The notes beneath the pieces were generated by a model. The model was not told the origin of the DNA, did no database searches, and saw only the letters and a program-made list of their open reading frames with translations. The position numbers were made by a program, and so were the translations under genes. From Symsagittifera roscoffensis (Eukaryota > Xenacoelomorpha > Acoela > Convolutidae), in NCBI RefSeq assembly GCF_963678635.1, contig NC_087063.1, positions 63,905,290 to 63,969,289 on the forward strand: a DNA stretch of 64,000 nucleotides. The letters run 5' to 3'. Positions within the stretch are counted from its first letter, which is position 1. Each line of letters starts with the position of its first letter. Shown here one piece after another: positions 35,771 through 47,110 of this stretch.

Positions 35771-37215
35771 TTGACACGTGAGAATCATCTGAAAATAGTG
35801 ACGATGGCGGATCGATTCTGGAAGTCTATGCCAGCAGCGCTCAGAAGGCCTACCCTCGACGAACTATACAAGCGCTTGAGGGATCTCGACTACACCCAAT
35901 TCGATGAGAGGTTGGCGGTGACGTTGAACGCTATCCTACAGTTAGAGGCGCAGGGTGACTGTAGAGAATCAGCGACAGAAGCCGTGTTGATGGTTGGCTA
36001 CACCTCAGAGGGGATTTCCAATCAAGAACAGACCAGATGGCTATCCTGGAACGTGGATGGAGGCGTGAGGGGATTCGACTTGGCAAGAAATCCCCGCTTA
36101 AGTAATAACACAGAATATGGTGCGGGAGAATTCCCACTCCCCACCAGACCGCCAGCGGGATTCGCAGCCCAATCCACGAGCAGGCCATTGTCTATGATAC
36201 GGTCACGGCAGACAGAGGAAGCGTACCCGGACCTCAGTAACTTGAAGAAGGAAGGGCTCAGAGGGAGCGAGACAAATCGAACCTTGATAGGGATGGTGCG
36301 AAACTTGAGAGGGACCAGGCAAAGCTGGAGAGAGATCAAGCGATCCTCGAGAGGGATCAGGCAAGGCGCAATCTGAACATGATCAGGGCGGAGTACCAGC
36401 AGGAACAGAAGGTGCGCGAGAACGAGGCGAACTGCGAGCAGATAAAGTCAGAGATGGAAAAGATTCAGAGGAGGCAACGAGAGTTCGCGAGGCAGAAGGA
36501 AAAGAAGACGAGGACGACGGAACCAGCTGCCACAGGATCGAGACCAGAGTCACGAATGGAGGTGGATGAGGTTCCCCGGTCTAGTGGTCGATTTAATTTA
36601 GACCGAGTAGACCAGGAGCACATAAACGAGGGGCTAGAAATGTGGATACAACCTGAGCCGGTGCCCTCCGTGCGCGGTCTAGATACGCAACCAATACGGC
36701 CATTGATGGAGGTCACGCTCCCGGGATACAGTCCCAGCTCAACTCCCAGCAGTAGCCAAATTGGCAGGAGTTCATCGCGTCTCAAGGAGCTACATGATAG
36801 GTTGCAGTCGAGGACTCGTGACGATTCAGCACGAGAAGAGCGACCTCCCACCTGGAAAGACCATCCAGTCAGGAATGTAATAATCGCGATCTATAAGAAG
36901 AACACGGATGGTGCATATCACAGGCACAACTGCATGGACTGGACAACGGCACAACGGGCAAGGAGGGATTGCTTCGATGACGCGGCTTGGGCTGAGTACT
37001 TCACACAGCCAAGAATACCAGAGGATGCGGTCCACTTGATCATAGGGGACAGCCTGATACGAGTGCTGACACGAATCCAATCACACTGGCAAGTTGGAGT
37101 CTTGAGTTTTTCTGGGGCTGCGACGCCGCAGATGTTGGCGTCTCTGGAGATGTTAGACATGGTGAAGATGTACACGGTCACTTTGATGATGGGGACCAAT
37201 GACGTGTCCAGGTGA
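35771..37215 (+). pseudogene. Accessory protein: N-terminal region, coiled coil and SGNH/GDSL-hydrolase-like segment
   Basis: 35771-36376 (201 residues) is a helical, charged N-terminus (MADRFWKSMPAALRRPTLDELYK) whose continuation lies in a shifted frame with a repeated KLERDQA heptad. 36379-37215 continues the coiled coil (REFARQKEKK), a Pro/Ser-rich stretch, then VHLIIGDSLIRVL with a literal GDSL box at 37045-37056, a downstream SFSGAATPQM, and MMGTNDVSR with GxND at 37192-37203. The GDS and GxND blocks at this spacing fit an SGNH hydrolase fold; the C-terminal DxxH block was not found in place. A stop ends the frame at 37215. Esterase activity is unproven and this copy is truncated. Confidence 0.6.
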
Positions 37216-37228
37216 GAGTCAAGAAAGG

Positions 37229-37620
37229 TGATGGGAACTGCTGCTATTTGCGGGAAAGAACGACCACCTGCATGCGGCAGGACTTCTGGAGCACCTGAGA
37301 GGTGAGGGACCAACACCCAAGAAAATCCGGGAAGCAATCTAGACGTTGTTCGACGCGATGAACGAGGTGCAGGAGTCTGTGGTTTCTCGATTTGGATTCA
37401 AGACAAGAGTGGCATTTACGACGTCCCCGGGCTACGCGAGTATGCCGCCTGCCTTGCAGTTTGTGTATGCTATGTTGATCTTGATAGCGGAAGGGAACGC
37501 GTGGCGGATACGTATGACAGCTCCCAATCGCGAGCTGGAGCCCATAAAATTGAGATGTATATCATGCTTTAAGAGGATTCTACGAACTGGCGGATATTCT
37601 GATTGTGCTGGATGAGGTCC
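37229..37620 (+). pseudogene. Accessory gene piece with second GxND block
   Basis: It starts LLFAGKNDHLHAAGLLEHLRG (35316-35570 has a copy), has one stop, then continues in frame 37346-37615 with RVAFTTSPGYASMPP and a hydrophobic helix (LQFVYAMLILIAEGNAWRI). It may be a second SGNH-like module or the displaced continuation of the first. No block I is visible. Confidence 0.5.
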
Positions 37621-38906
37621 TCTGTCTTGAAGTGTCGAATCTCGCTCGGCAACTAAAGTTCAATCCAGAGATATGGGAAAATCACCCAATTATAGGCCAC
37701 TTAACAGTCAGCCTGTGGTTTTGAAGCACTGATCTGACAATCACGAGTTCCACCAGCAAGGCGAGGCGACCAAGTAACGAAAGGAAAAATGTGGCTGCGG
37801 CCGAAAAACAGTTGGAATCGATGGGGTACCGTTAAACACAAGAGAGAGACAGGTGGCCGTTTCTGACCCCAAGTCTTGAGAATGCCACGGACAAGACGCG
37901 GGAGAGTGCTCCACCTCTCATCAAACATATATGGGAGTTTCTTGAGGGGCAGCTAGAAGCGGCGGAAAGCAGAGATATGACGGTGGGAAGATTTGTCTCA
38001 GCGGCAAATGAAGTCACCATTGGAGGATTCTAGAGGGAGCACGCGAAGGGCGAGATTAAGCTAGAAAGAACCACGAGATCTTGAGATTCTTAAGCCCTTG
38101 TTGGGAGAAGAGGTAAATGGGCAGAGTGTTCTATGCGGGGGATGCCATCTTCGATGCGTTCGTGCAGGAATAACTGAATATGCCGATTAACCTCTTACTG
38201 GCCCAGTACGTGGTCTACCCCAGTATCTGTTCAACATGGGCCCAGCCTACATGTTCAGTAGGGGTGTGGAAACGCTCCGAATTGATGGATACTTAACACT
38301 ACTACTCTTGACCCACGGAGAACTGATGGCGTTTCATCGACTGATGAAGTATTAGAAACCCCTGTCGATGAGGAAGGGTCACCCAAGCGCGGAAATTTAT
38401 TCATACAAGTGTGCTGCCGATCTGAAGACGTTGCTGGTGGAGTATCTCTTGATGCAAAACCGATACCTGACGGGCGAAGGTCCGGTACCCATCAAGTCCG
38501 GTACCCATCGGGATTCCTCACTTCGCCACGGGTAGAAGTCGTGGCGAAGTGAGGAATCCCGAGACGAGAGAAGAGTTGAAGGAGGCGAATGGAGGGATAC
38601 CTCTCTTGACTGATCTGTGTTTGGCCATGAGATCTGACCCATTAGGGATGATTATGGGGCTTGGAGAAGTCATGACCTGCATCTATGGGCCGGCGGTGAC
38701 ATAGGCCTTTCCTGATCCACTCGTGGCGGCATACTGGATTTCAGTGGTGCACGTGAGCTTGATAAGTGTTCTAGATGGGACGGCGCTGAACTGATGCAGG
38801 CAAGAATAGCTGAGGGCGCGGATGAGCGACACGGTACTCTTCGGGAAAGTGAAGGACCCAGAGTTGATGATGTTCAACTTCCGGGGACAACTGCAGTGCA
38901 GAATGG
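37616..38906 (+). pseudogene. Heavily decayed accessory coding sequence
   Basis: Sense-strand peptides persist between many stops (VLDEVLCLEVSNLARQLKF; KNVAAAEKQLESMGY; FLEGQLEAAESRDMTV), showing a former open frame continuous with the next piece. No domain recognised. It contains the perfect inverted repeat at 38508-38562. Confidence 0.5.
38508..38562. repeat. Perfect 23 bp inverted repeat with 9-base loop
   Basis: Left arm 38508-38530, loop GGTAGAAGT 38531-38539, right arm 38540-38562, no mismatch. Just upstream a 13-base block (TCCGGTACCCATC) is directly repeated at about 38480 and 38497. Such a fresh palindrome inside decayed sequence points to a late local template-switch event. Confidence 0.85.
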
Positions 38907-40215
38907 GTGAAACGTGAGGGTCCCATTGAGGCCTACCCCAAGTTCTGGAACTTGAATCCCCTAGCAGCGGACAAGGAAGAAATCTTGAGAATCCCGGCGT
39001 GGAAAGGGAGTTTTAAACTGGTGAAGAAGGATGTGGAAATGATACTTGAGCGAGAAAGTTTGCCCACCACCGTCTCCGAATTCCCGATGGTCAGAAGAAT
39101 GACCCTGGGGATGAATAGCCCGCTGGTGATCCCGTCCCTACACGCAAGAGCCAGTGTGGAGAAGCAGCAAAAAGAGTTTACGGACGACTGGGATCCCTTC
39201 TTCATTGGATACTCAGTAGCAGTTTATTTCCACACGTGTGACATCAAAATAATCTCATGGACGACACAGGCAAAAAAGATGAGAGGCTCAATGCCACCGA
39301 AGTTCGAGGTTCGGGACATCTTGAGGACGCTCGAGCAGGCTAAGCTGGAGAACAAGCTGCCAATTTAGGATGATGGAAGAATGATTGTGGAGGAGGAACA
39401 CATTGCTCTGAATGATGAAATGAGGTTCGCAACGAGGAAATACCGAGCGCCCTACGGATTGAAGGAGCTAGAGCGCCCTACGGATTGAAGGAGCCCTAGG
39501 ATTGAAGAAGCCAGATGCGGCAGGTCCCTTATATGTAGCCCTCACTGAATACAAGAAGCTGGACCCGGTAACACCCTCACCCTTATCAGTGGGCACTCCT
39601 GGAGACAAAAGAAGTAACCCAGTAGAGAACAGATTTAGAGATGCGCTAGAGAACAAACAGGCTGAGTCAGAGGAAGGGGAGAGTATGGATGAGACTCTCA
39701 GTGAAGCGGGGGAAGAAATGGAGGTGGGAAATACACCAGAGCAAGACCCAGCTGAAAGGGATTTCATCACAAAGGAGCTGCTGCAAGACTTGAATGGAGA
39801 CGACTGGGCGAACACGGCCACCCCACCCCTGGGATCCCCTCGCAAAGATCTGGAATTGCCCTTGACGAGTGAGACTTCTAAAATGGGGATGAAGCTCTTG
39901 AGCACCGAAGAGAGCAAGAGGAACGCTTTTGAAGGCAATAAATGGATGTTCCTGAACACTCTGGATGAGAAGGCATGGCGAGATTTCCTGAGCGAATTCG
40001 ACCAGAGAGTGAAGAGCGAGACTACGCTGGAGGACTTCAAAGAAGAGTTGTGGAACACGGTGGTGAAGTTCGGGGAACATGTCTTGATGGGTACCGGACT
40101 GGATGAAAAAGCGAGAAAAGAGCTACTAGGGAAGATGAGCAAGCTGAGGGAAACGGAGCAAAAGACCAAAGATAACGCATGTAAAGACAGCTCTACTCCG
40201 AACAAAAAAAATTGA
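38907..40215 (+). pseudogene. Accessory gene, tandem copy I, first part
   Basis: 38907-39368 (153 residues; WNLNPLAADKEEILRIPAW, TLGMNSPLVIPSLHARASVE, WDPFFIGYS, FHTCDIKIISWTTQAKKMRG) ends at a stop but continues in family sequence. 39502-40215 (237 residues) is acidic and helical (SMDETLSEAGEEMEVGNTP; EKAWRDFLSEFDQRVKSE). A small duplication sits at 39440-39500 (GCGCCCTACGGATTGAAGGA twice). Unknown function; no signal peptide or membrane segment. Confidence 0.55.
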
Positions 40216-40314
40216 TGATAAAATGATTAAGGTTGAAAGGGATGATAAGAATAAGACTAGTAATATGATTAAAGATATTAATATTCTTAAGGCTCTAGAA
40301 GGGGGAGGCAAGAG

Positions 40315-41566
40315 TTGGAAAGGCCGGACCGGGATACAGAAGTCGAATCATTGATGATAGTGGCGACGCCCCCGAGTAAAGGAATAAGGTCTCGGAAAAG
40401 GAGACAAGATGCAGAAAAATTAAGTTGTCCCTCGGCGGACGCAGTCTCAGAAAAGAATCTGAAGGAGACGGCTCCAATGATTCTAGCGCGGTGGAAGACA
40501 GCGGCTTACAAGGGTAGCTCCGCACCACGGAAGTTGGCCGAGGTGATGAAGGTAATGGAAGTCTCGACGTACTCGACAACGGAGGAGTACTTCAGACCTC
40601 AGAAGGCAAACACCAAAAGGGGTTCGACGAATGGACAAACGTGGGAGGTGGACGTTGGCAAAGAATGGCTCTGGACTCAACATCAGGCTACTGAAAAACA
40701 ATTGGCTAGCAATCTTCTTGAGAGAAATGCGACGAGGAACACCGCTCGACCTTGGTGGGTAGCTCTGGAGACCATGAAAGAACTGGAAGATTGCCTGAGG
40801 AAACTTGATCGTGGAGTGTCCCGCAAGCGTCGTCATTGGGCACCAACAGAAAGCCGAGATTAATAAGTTAGAGTTGAAGAAACAACTGAGACGAACTTGG
40901 CAAAACTTGCTGCTGGATCATTTCGAAGAGGCGATGAGAACACCCTCGTCAGCGTTGACAATGATGGCAAATCCTTTCGTCAGGACGGCAGGACAGCTGA
41001 TGTTCGCATGGAGCTTGGTGGGAATAGAGCTGGAGGCGTTGACCTCACACGATAAAATGAAGCTGGGAAACTAGGGTCTAGAGGTTTATCAAATGCTGGT
41101 GCAGCATATCGCCAGAGATAATTCCGGTTTGAGTCTAGCGAGGAGAAAAGATGCCACTTATTTCTTGATATGGATAATGTCCGTGATAACCGACAGTACC
41201 GTCCAAACGTGTCATCAGAAGGCAATGGGAAGTAAAACTATGGAAAGGAGAATCTCCACGGTCATTCTGAACGTGTACCAGAGTACTGGAATCGAAGAGG
41301 AGGATGGCTCCAGACAGTCTCTAGAGACTTACGGGAAGCTTGATGAAATACGGAGATTCTACAACAAGAAGTTCGAAGAGGGGCAAGACGTGCATCGTAA
41401 TTTAGCCCGGGCTGAAGATTACTCGAAACCCAAGAAGTGGGGAGAATATCAATATGCGTCTGGAGTAATGGGGATAGCATACAACCCTTTCTTGGATTCA
41501 GAGGCCGGGAACGCCCACAAGTATTATGAAGTGACAGAGATGTTGAAGTTCTGGCAGAGAAGATAA
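40315..41566 (+). pseudogene. Accessory gene, tandem copy I, middle part
   Basis: Pieces 40315-40863, 40805-41074 and 41093-41566 form one broken frame with stops at about 40861 and 41072. Visible: VSEKNLKETAPMILARWKTAAYK, NPFVRTAGQLMFAWSLVGIELE, RDNSGLSLARRKDATYFL, CHQKAMGSKTMERR, YKVTEM-like end. The same peptides occur at 44050-45240. No known family recognised. Confidence 0.5.
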
Positions 41567-42707
41567 TTGAGATTGACCCAGTGGAAAGGGAAAGGCCGAG
41601 CTTGGGCCTGACACTTGAGAAGACACCAGAAGTAATTAGCGTGCCGCGCTCGAACAAGAGGGTAGAATTGAAAATGGGAACGCCATGCTGATTACGATTT
41701 TGAGGACGGTTTGGAAGTTGCTGGGGCCTTCCTGGTGCCCACATCCCCATGCAAGTTTAACTGAAGAAGTCACGGAGCGAGTGAGACCGTCACCAACGAA
41801 AGATGAGGACTTGGGGACTCTGAATGGAATGTGGTACACAAACTGATCTCACCCCTAGTAAGGAGTCGGAAGAAACAATGAGCAAGCTAGATAAATCAGC
41901 GAAGAAGACGGAACCCGTTAGTTTTCTGGACCTGATGTGTGGAAGTGGAGAGCATTCTTGCGATGGACGGTCCTGTGTCAGGATACAGTCCTTCCAGAAG
42001 GAAGACCTAGCCACTTGCTTTGGCGACATCACAGAGAAGGAGAAGAGTGAAGTACAGATAGTGGCTGAGTGTTACACGAACACTACTGTAAATATAGCGA
42101 CGGCATTGGGTTTCTTATCAAGGATGTGCAGCTTGCAGTCGCTGGAGATGCTGGAGGGAGTACGAGCACCACTTGGTGGCAACGTTGAGTGTGGAGTTAT
42201 GGCCTGGGGTGTTGCAAATAACCCAGAAGCACATCAGAGGGTGGAAGATTGGTCTTGAGGCTGAAATGGGGTTTCCCGTGAGTGAAGACTTTAGTTTGCC
42301 ATTGAACGCGAAGTCACTAGTGGAATCGGTGATGGCCAACCTGTGTGGAAGTCACTACCCACTACACATGGCAATGGTGGAGGTATCCAGCCAGAGTATA
42401 CTAACCGACAAAGCCTTCTCGGTACCCAAGTGCGTACGCCTGGCTCGAATATCGCATCACTAAAACAGACTGTTGAGAAATATCCTGGGAACAAAAAGAT
42501 AACTTGAATGAGATCTGGGGGGAAGAACTCTTGAGTCTGGAAGGTGAGAACACGAGTGATTTCAAGAGACAGAACACGATCGGGAAACCGATGAACAGTA
42601 CCCCAGCCCTGGAGGAAAATGATGTGACACACGAAAAGATGATGGAGCTGGAACCTCTGCTGAGTTCAATGTTGGCGTTGCGATGGATGGAAGAAAACGT
42701 AACGTGA
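41567..42707 (+). pseudogene. Accessory gene, tandem copy I, Cys/His region to end
   Basis: 41824-42258 contains CGSGEHSCDGRSCVRIQ and DLATCFGDITEKEKSEVQIVAECYTNTT. 42173-42463 and 42504-42707 carry LCGSHYPLHMAMVEVSSQ, DKAFSVPKCVRLARIS and the EENDVTHEKMMELEPLL block. About 200 bases present in copy II after MELEPLLEAS are deleted here. Confidence 0.5.
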
Positions 42708-42795
42708 CAAAATATCGGGAGCCGAGGGCACCGACAGCGGAATCGATACACGCTATTGATTACAGCAGGAGGCTTGAGTTGTTTGAGACTGAGAA

Positions 42796-43920
42796 AAGAA
42801 ATCCTGCCCGCAACCGTTCCTGAGTTCCCAACAGTCAGTAGAATGACCCTGGGGATGAATAGCTCCCTGGTGGTCCCATCCCTGTTCGCAAGAGCTACGG
42901 TAGAGAGGCAGCAAGAGGAGTTCACCGATGGCTGAGACCCCTTGTTCATTGGGTATACAGCATCGGTCTACTTTCACACTTGTGATACCAAGATAAACTC
43001 ATAGACGACTCAAGCGAAGAAAATGAGAGGCTGAATGCCTCCAAAATTCGAGGTGCGGGAGATCTTGAGAACGCTCGATTAGGCGAACTTGGAGAACACG
43101 TTACCGATATGGGATGATGGCAGGATGATCGTAGAAGAAGGGTACAACGCGCTGAAGGACGAGATGAAGTTTGCCACAAGAAAGTACCGGGCGCCTTACG
43201 GATTGGAACAGGTGGAAATGAAACAAGTAGGGAAAGAGCTGGATGCGGCAGGCTTGTTATATGTGGCTCTGACAGAATACAAAAAGCAAGACCTAGCGAC
43301 ACCCTCACCCCTATCAGTAGGCATCCCTGGGGACAAAAGAAGCGGCCCCGTAGAAGACCGATTTAGAGAAATACTTGAGAGACTTCGAGCAGAGTCAGAA
43401 GCGGAAAGCATGGATGAAACTCTCAGTGAAACAGGAGAAGAAATGGAAGTGGGGAATACGCCTGAGCTGAAACCAGCTGAGGAGGATTTCACCGCCCAGG
43501 AACTACTGCAGGACTTGAGCGGAGATGATTGGGCGGACACTGCCACGCCACCTCTGACCTCATCCCCTCGGAAAAACCTGGAATTACCCTTGACCAGCGA
43601 AACTTCCAACATGGGAATGATACTCTTGAGTACAGAATAGAGTAAGAAGAACACTTTCGAAGGGAACAAGAGCATGTTCCTAGAGACTCTGGATGAGAAG
43701 GCTTGGCGGGAGTTCTTGAGTGAATTTAATCAAGAGACGAAGATTGAGACCACGCTAGATAACTTCAAGGAAGAACTGTAGATTACGGTGGTCAAGTTCA
43801 AGGAACCGGTGTTGATGGGCACCGGGCTGGATGAAAAAGCAAGAAAAGACTTACTGAGCAAGATGGTCAAGTTGAGAAACGCGACAGAAGACCAGGGCTG
43901 ATGAATGTAAAGACAGCTCT
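42796..43920 (+). pseudogene. Accessory gene, tandem copy II, first part
   Basis: Equivalent to 39050-40215. 42796-43088 has several stops (MTLGMNSSLVVPSLFARATVE). 43089-43640 is an open 183-residue stretch (WDDGRMIVEEGYNALKDEMK, MDETLSETGEEMEVGNTP) and continues after a TAG to about 43900 (LDEKAWREFLSEFNQE). Confidence 0.5.
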
Positions 43921-45319
43921 ACTCTGAAACAAAAAACTGATGATAAAATGATTAAAGTTAAAGGGGAGGATAAGTTTAAGACTAGTAATATGATTAAAAG
44001 TACTAATATTCTTAAGGCTCGAGCAGAGGGAGGCAAGAATTGGAAGCGTCGGACCGGGACAGAGAGATCGAATCAGTGATGATAGTGACGACGCCCCCAA
44101 GCAAAGGTATATAGTCTCCAAAGAGGAAACGGGAGGTAGAGGAGTTGAGCAGCCCGTCGGTGGATGCTGTCTCTGAGAAGAACTTGAGGGAGACTGCCCC
44201 CATGATCCTTGCGCGATGGAAGACTGCAGCGTACAAGAGTAGCTCCGAACCAAGGAGGCTAGCCGAAATAGTGAAAGAAATAGAGGTCTCGACAAGTCTG
44301 GTGACGGAAGAAGATTTCAAACCTCAGAAGGCAGGCTCGAAAAAGGGTTCGACGAATGGACAAACATGGGGAGTGGATGTTGGCAAAGAATGGATCTCAA
44401 GTGACCAACGACCCTCTTGAGAAGAGTGCGACAAGGAATACGGCTCGACCTTGGTGGGTGGGAAGGAATTGGAGGACTGTCCGAGGAAGCTTGATCATGG
44501 GGTGTCCCGCAAGCGTCGCAATTGGGCTACTCAACAAAAAGCCGAGGTCAACAAGTTAGAATTGGGAAGTCAGCTAAAGCGGACTTGGCACAGATTGTTG
44601 CGGGATTACTTTGAGGAGACGATGAGAACACCTTCGTCCGCATTGCCTCTGATGGCAAATCCCTTCGTTAGAACAGCGGGACAGCTGATGTTCGCGTAAA
44701 GCCTAATGGGAATAGAATTGAAGGTATTGACTTCACGTGACAAATTGAAATTATGCAATAAAAGCCTAGAAGTCTATCAGATGCTGGTACAACATGTCGC
44801 GAGAGATAATTCCGGTTTGAGTCTGGCAAGAAGAAAGGATGCCACTTGTTTCTTGAGGTGGATAATGTCCGTGATGACTAATAGTACCGTCCAAGCGTGT
44901 CATCAGAAGGCCATGGGGAGCAAAACCATGGAGAGAAGAGTCTTCACCGTCATACTGAACGTGTACCAGAAAACGGGGATCGAGAAGGCGGATGACTCGA
45001 GGCAATCCCTAGTGAACCATGGGAATTTTGATGAAATACGAAGATTCCACAACAAGAAATTTTAAGAGGGGCATGATGTGCATCGCAACTTGGCCTTGGC
45101 TGAGGATTACTCGAGACCCAATAAAAAGGTAGAATATCTATACGTGTCTGGAGTGATGGGAATAGCGTACAACACTTTCTTGAATTCAGAGGCCGGGAGC
45201 GCTCATAGGTATCACGAGGTGACGGAGCTGTTGAAGTTTTAGACCGAGAAGATAATCGTAATCGATTCAATCGAGGGGGAAAAACGAGCCTAAGCCTGCT
45301 ACTTGAGGCGACCCCCAAG
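43921..45319 (+). pseudogene. Accessory gene, tandem copy II, middle part
   Basis: 44145-44420, 44451-44699 and 44706-45065 together match 40315-41566. ARPWWVG, NPFVRTAGQLMFA, RDNSGLSLARRKDATCFLRW and CHQKAMGSKTMERRVFT are conserved. The AT-rich Lys/Asp linker copy precedes it at 43905-43991. Confidence 0.5.
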
Positions 45320-46447
45320 GTGATAAGCGTGCCGCGCTCGAGCAAAAGAGTGGAATTGAGGATGGGGAATGGAAATTGCATGATGACTACGAATTTGGGA
45401 ACGGTTTGGAAATTGCTGAGACCCTCCTGGTGTCCACATCCCCATGCGAGCTTGATTGAAGAAGTCACGGAACGAGTGAGGCTAACACCAACAAAAGATG
45501 AGGACCTGGGAACTTTGGACGTAATACACAATTTGATCCTACCACAGGGTAAAAAGTCGGGCGAAGCAACGAGTAAGCTGGGATCAGTAAAGAAGTTGGA
45601 ACCTGGCAGCTGTCTTGACTCGACGTGCGGAGGCGGAGAGCACACCTGTGATGTACGATCATGTGTCAGAATACAATCTTTCCAGAGGGAAGACCTAGTC
45701 GCTTGGTTTGGTGACATAACAGAAAGAGAGAAGAGCGAGGTGCAGATAATGGCTGAGTGCTATACGAACACTACATTGAATATAGCAACGGCGCTGGAGT
45801 TCTTCTCTGGAATGTGTAGTCTGTAATCACTGGAGATGCTGGAGTCTGAACATCATTTGGTGACTGTGTTAAGCGTGGATTCGTGGCCGGATGCGTTGCA
45901 AACCACCCAGAAGCATATCAGAGGGTGGAAGATTGGTCTAGAGGCGGAGATGGGATTTCCCGTGAGCGAAGCTTATGGCCTGCCTGTAAATGCAAAGTCC
46001 TTGGTGGGATCAGTAATGGCCAACCTATGTGGGAGCCATTATTTATTGCGCATGGCAATAATGGAGGTATCTAGCCAAAGGATACTAGTGGATAAAGCCT
46101 TCTCGGTACCCAAGTGCGTACGACTGGCTCGAATGTCGCATCATTCACATAGGCTGTTGCGGAAGATCCTGGGAACGTTGCCAAGGGCACAAAGAGATGA
46201 CTTGAGTGAGATCTGGGGAGAAGAACTTTTGAGTTTAGGAGACGAAAACACGAGTGATTTTGAGAGACAGAATGCCATCGGGAAGCCGACGAATAGTGTC
46301 CCAGCGCAGGAGGAAAATGATATGACGCACGAGAAAATGATGGAACTAGAGCCTCTGCTGGAAGCCTCGGGAGAACGCAATCTTCGAAACATAGATATTA
46401 CACATGGGGAAAGCCCATGCCATTGCTTGGCACAGACAGTGTGGTAA
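45320..46447 (+). pseudogene. Accessory gene, tandem copy II, Cys/His region
   Basis: 45320-45826 (168 residues) carries CLDSTCGGGEHTCDVRSC, a C-x4-C-x4-H-x-C-x4-C cluster that could bind zinc. It is followed by REDLVAWFGDITEREKSEVQ and a TAA at the end of FSGMCSL. 45836-46447 (203 residues) continues with QKHIRGWKIGLEAEMGFPVSE, DKAFSVPKCVRLARMSHHSHR and MMELEPLLEASGERN. This is the best preserved version of the protein that also survives at 10187-11490. Confidence 0.55.
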
Positions 46448-47110
46448 CAGGATTATTCAAACCTTTGTTTAGTGTGGGATGTAGAAGAAATTCGCTCAAT
46501 CGGGTTACCCGATCATCAGCAGAAGATGACCATCTTGGTAGTAAGTACGATGTTGGCGTTACGATGGATCGAGGAAAATGTAACGAGTTATACGGAGTCG
46601 AACACACCAACGGCGGAATCGATATACGCTATAGATTACAGCAGGAGACTTGAGTTGTTTGAGACTGTATGCAAGGTATTTGCCATACCAATGGAAGTCA
46701 GGCATGTATGGAGTCGCATAAGGTTCTTTCCGTGGTTTCGAGCGACGTTGACATCTTGATTGTACATGCTGACCCATCGAAATGCAATCACGACAGGTTG
46801 GAAAAGAGTCGGTAGGGTGTCTAGAGATAATACCAAAGCAAGAGAATCGATACTGAAGGAGGACTTGGCAAAGAACGTGAGCTTGAGCCTGCACAATTCC
46901 TTTTGCTTGAACAGGGAATTGAAAGTGAAAGGTTTACCAAATCAAGCAATGAGGTTGAAGGAGCAGAAGGAGTGGATGCGATCCTTCGAACAATTGAAAG
47001 CATGGGAAGAGATCGTGATCAGCTCTGATGATGAGGAAGCGCTGCTAAGGCAGATCACGGTTTCAAATTCATCGGGTCCTAGTACTTCGAAGGCTAGGAA
47101 TACGAAGTGA
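46448..47110 (+). pseudogene. Accessory gene C-terminus
   Basis: 46472-46759 (RRLELFETVCKVFAIPMEVRHVWSRIRFFPWFRATL) and, after a stop, 46760-47110 (LTHRNAITTGWKRVGR, basic; then an acidic SSDDEEALL tail ending at 47108-47110). It matches 10883-10187 of the minus-strand fragment in the same order, fixing the 3' end of the gene. The start Met codons of these pieces are internal. Confidence 0.55.

Larger units (their letters stand above)
39050..46665. repeat. Tandem duplication of a 3.7-3.9 kb accessory unit
   Basis: Copy I about 39050-42790 and copy II about 42796-46665 are collinear, roughly 80% similar by eye. The joint falls after TTGTTTGAGACTG: copy I then enters the start of copy II (GAGAAAAG), while copy II continues into unique 3' sequence (TATGCAAGG). 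Each copy has its own stops and indels, so the duplication predates much of the decay. Confidence 0.8.
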
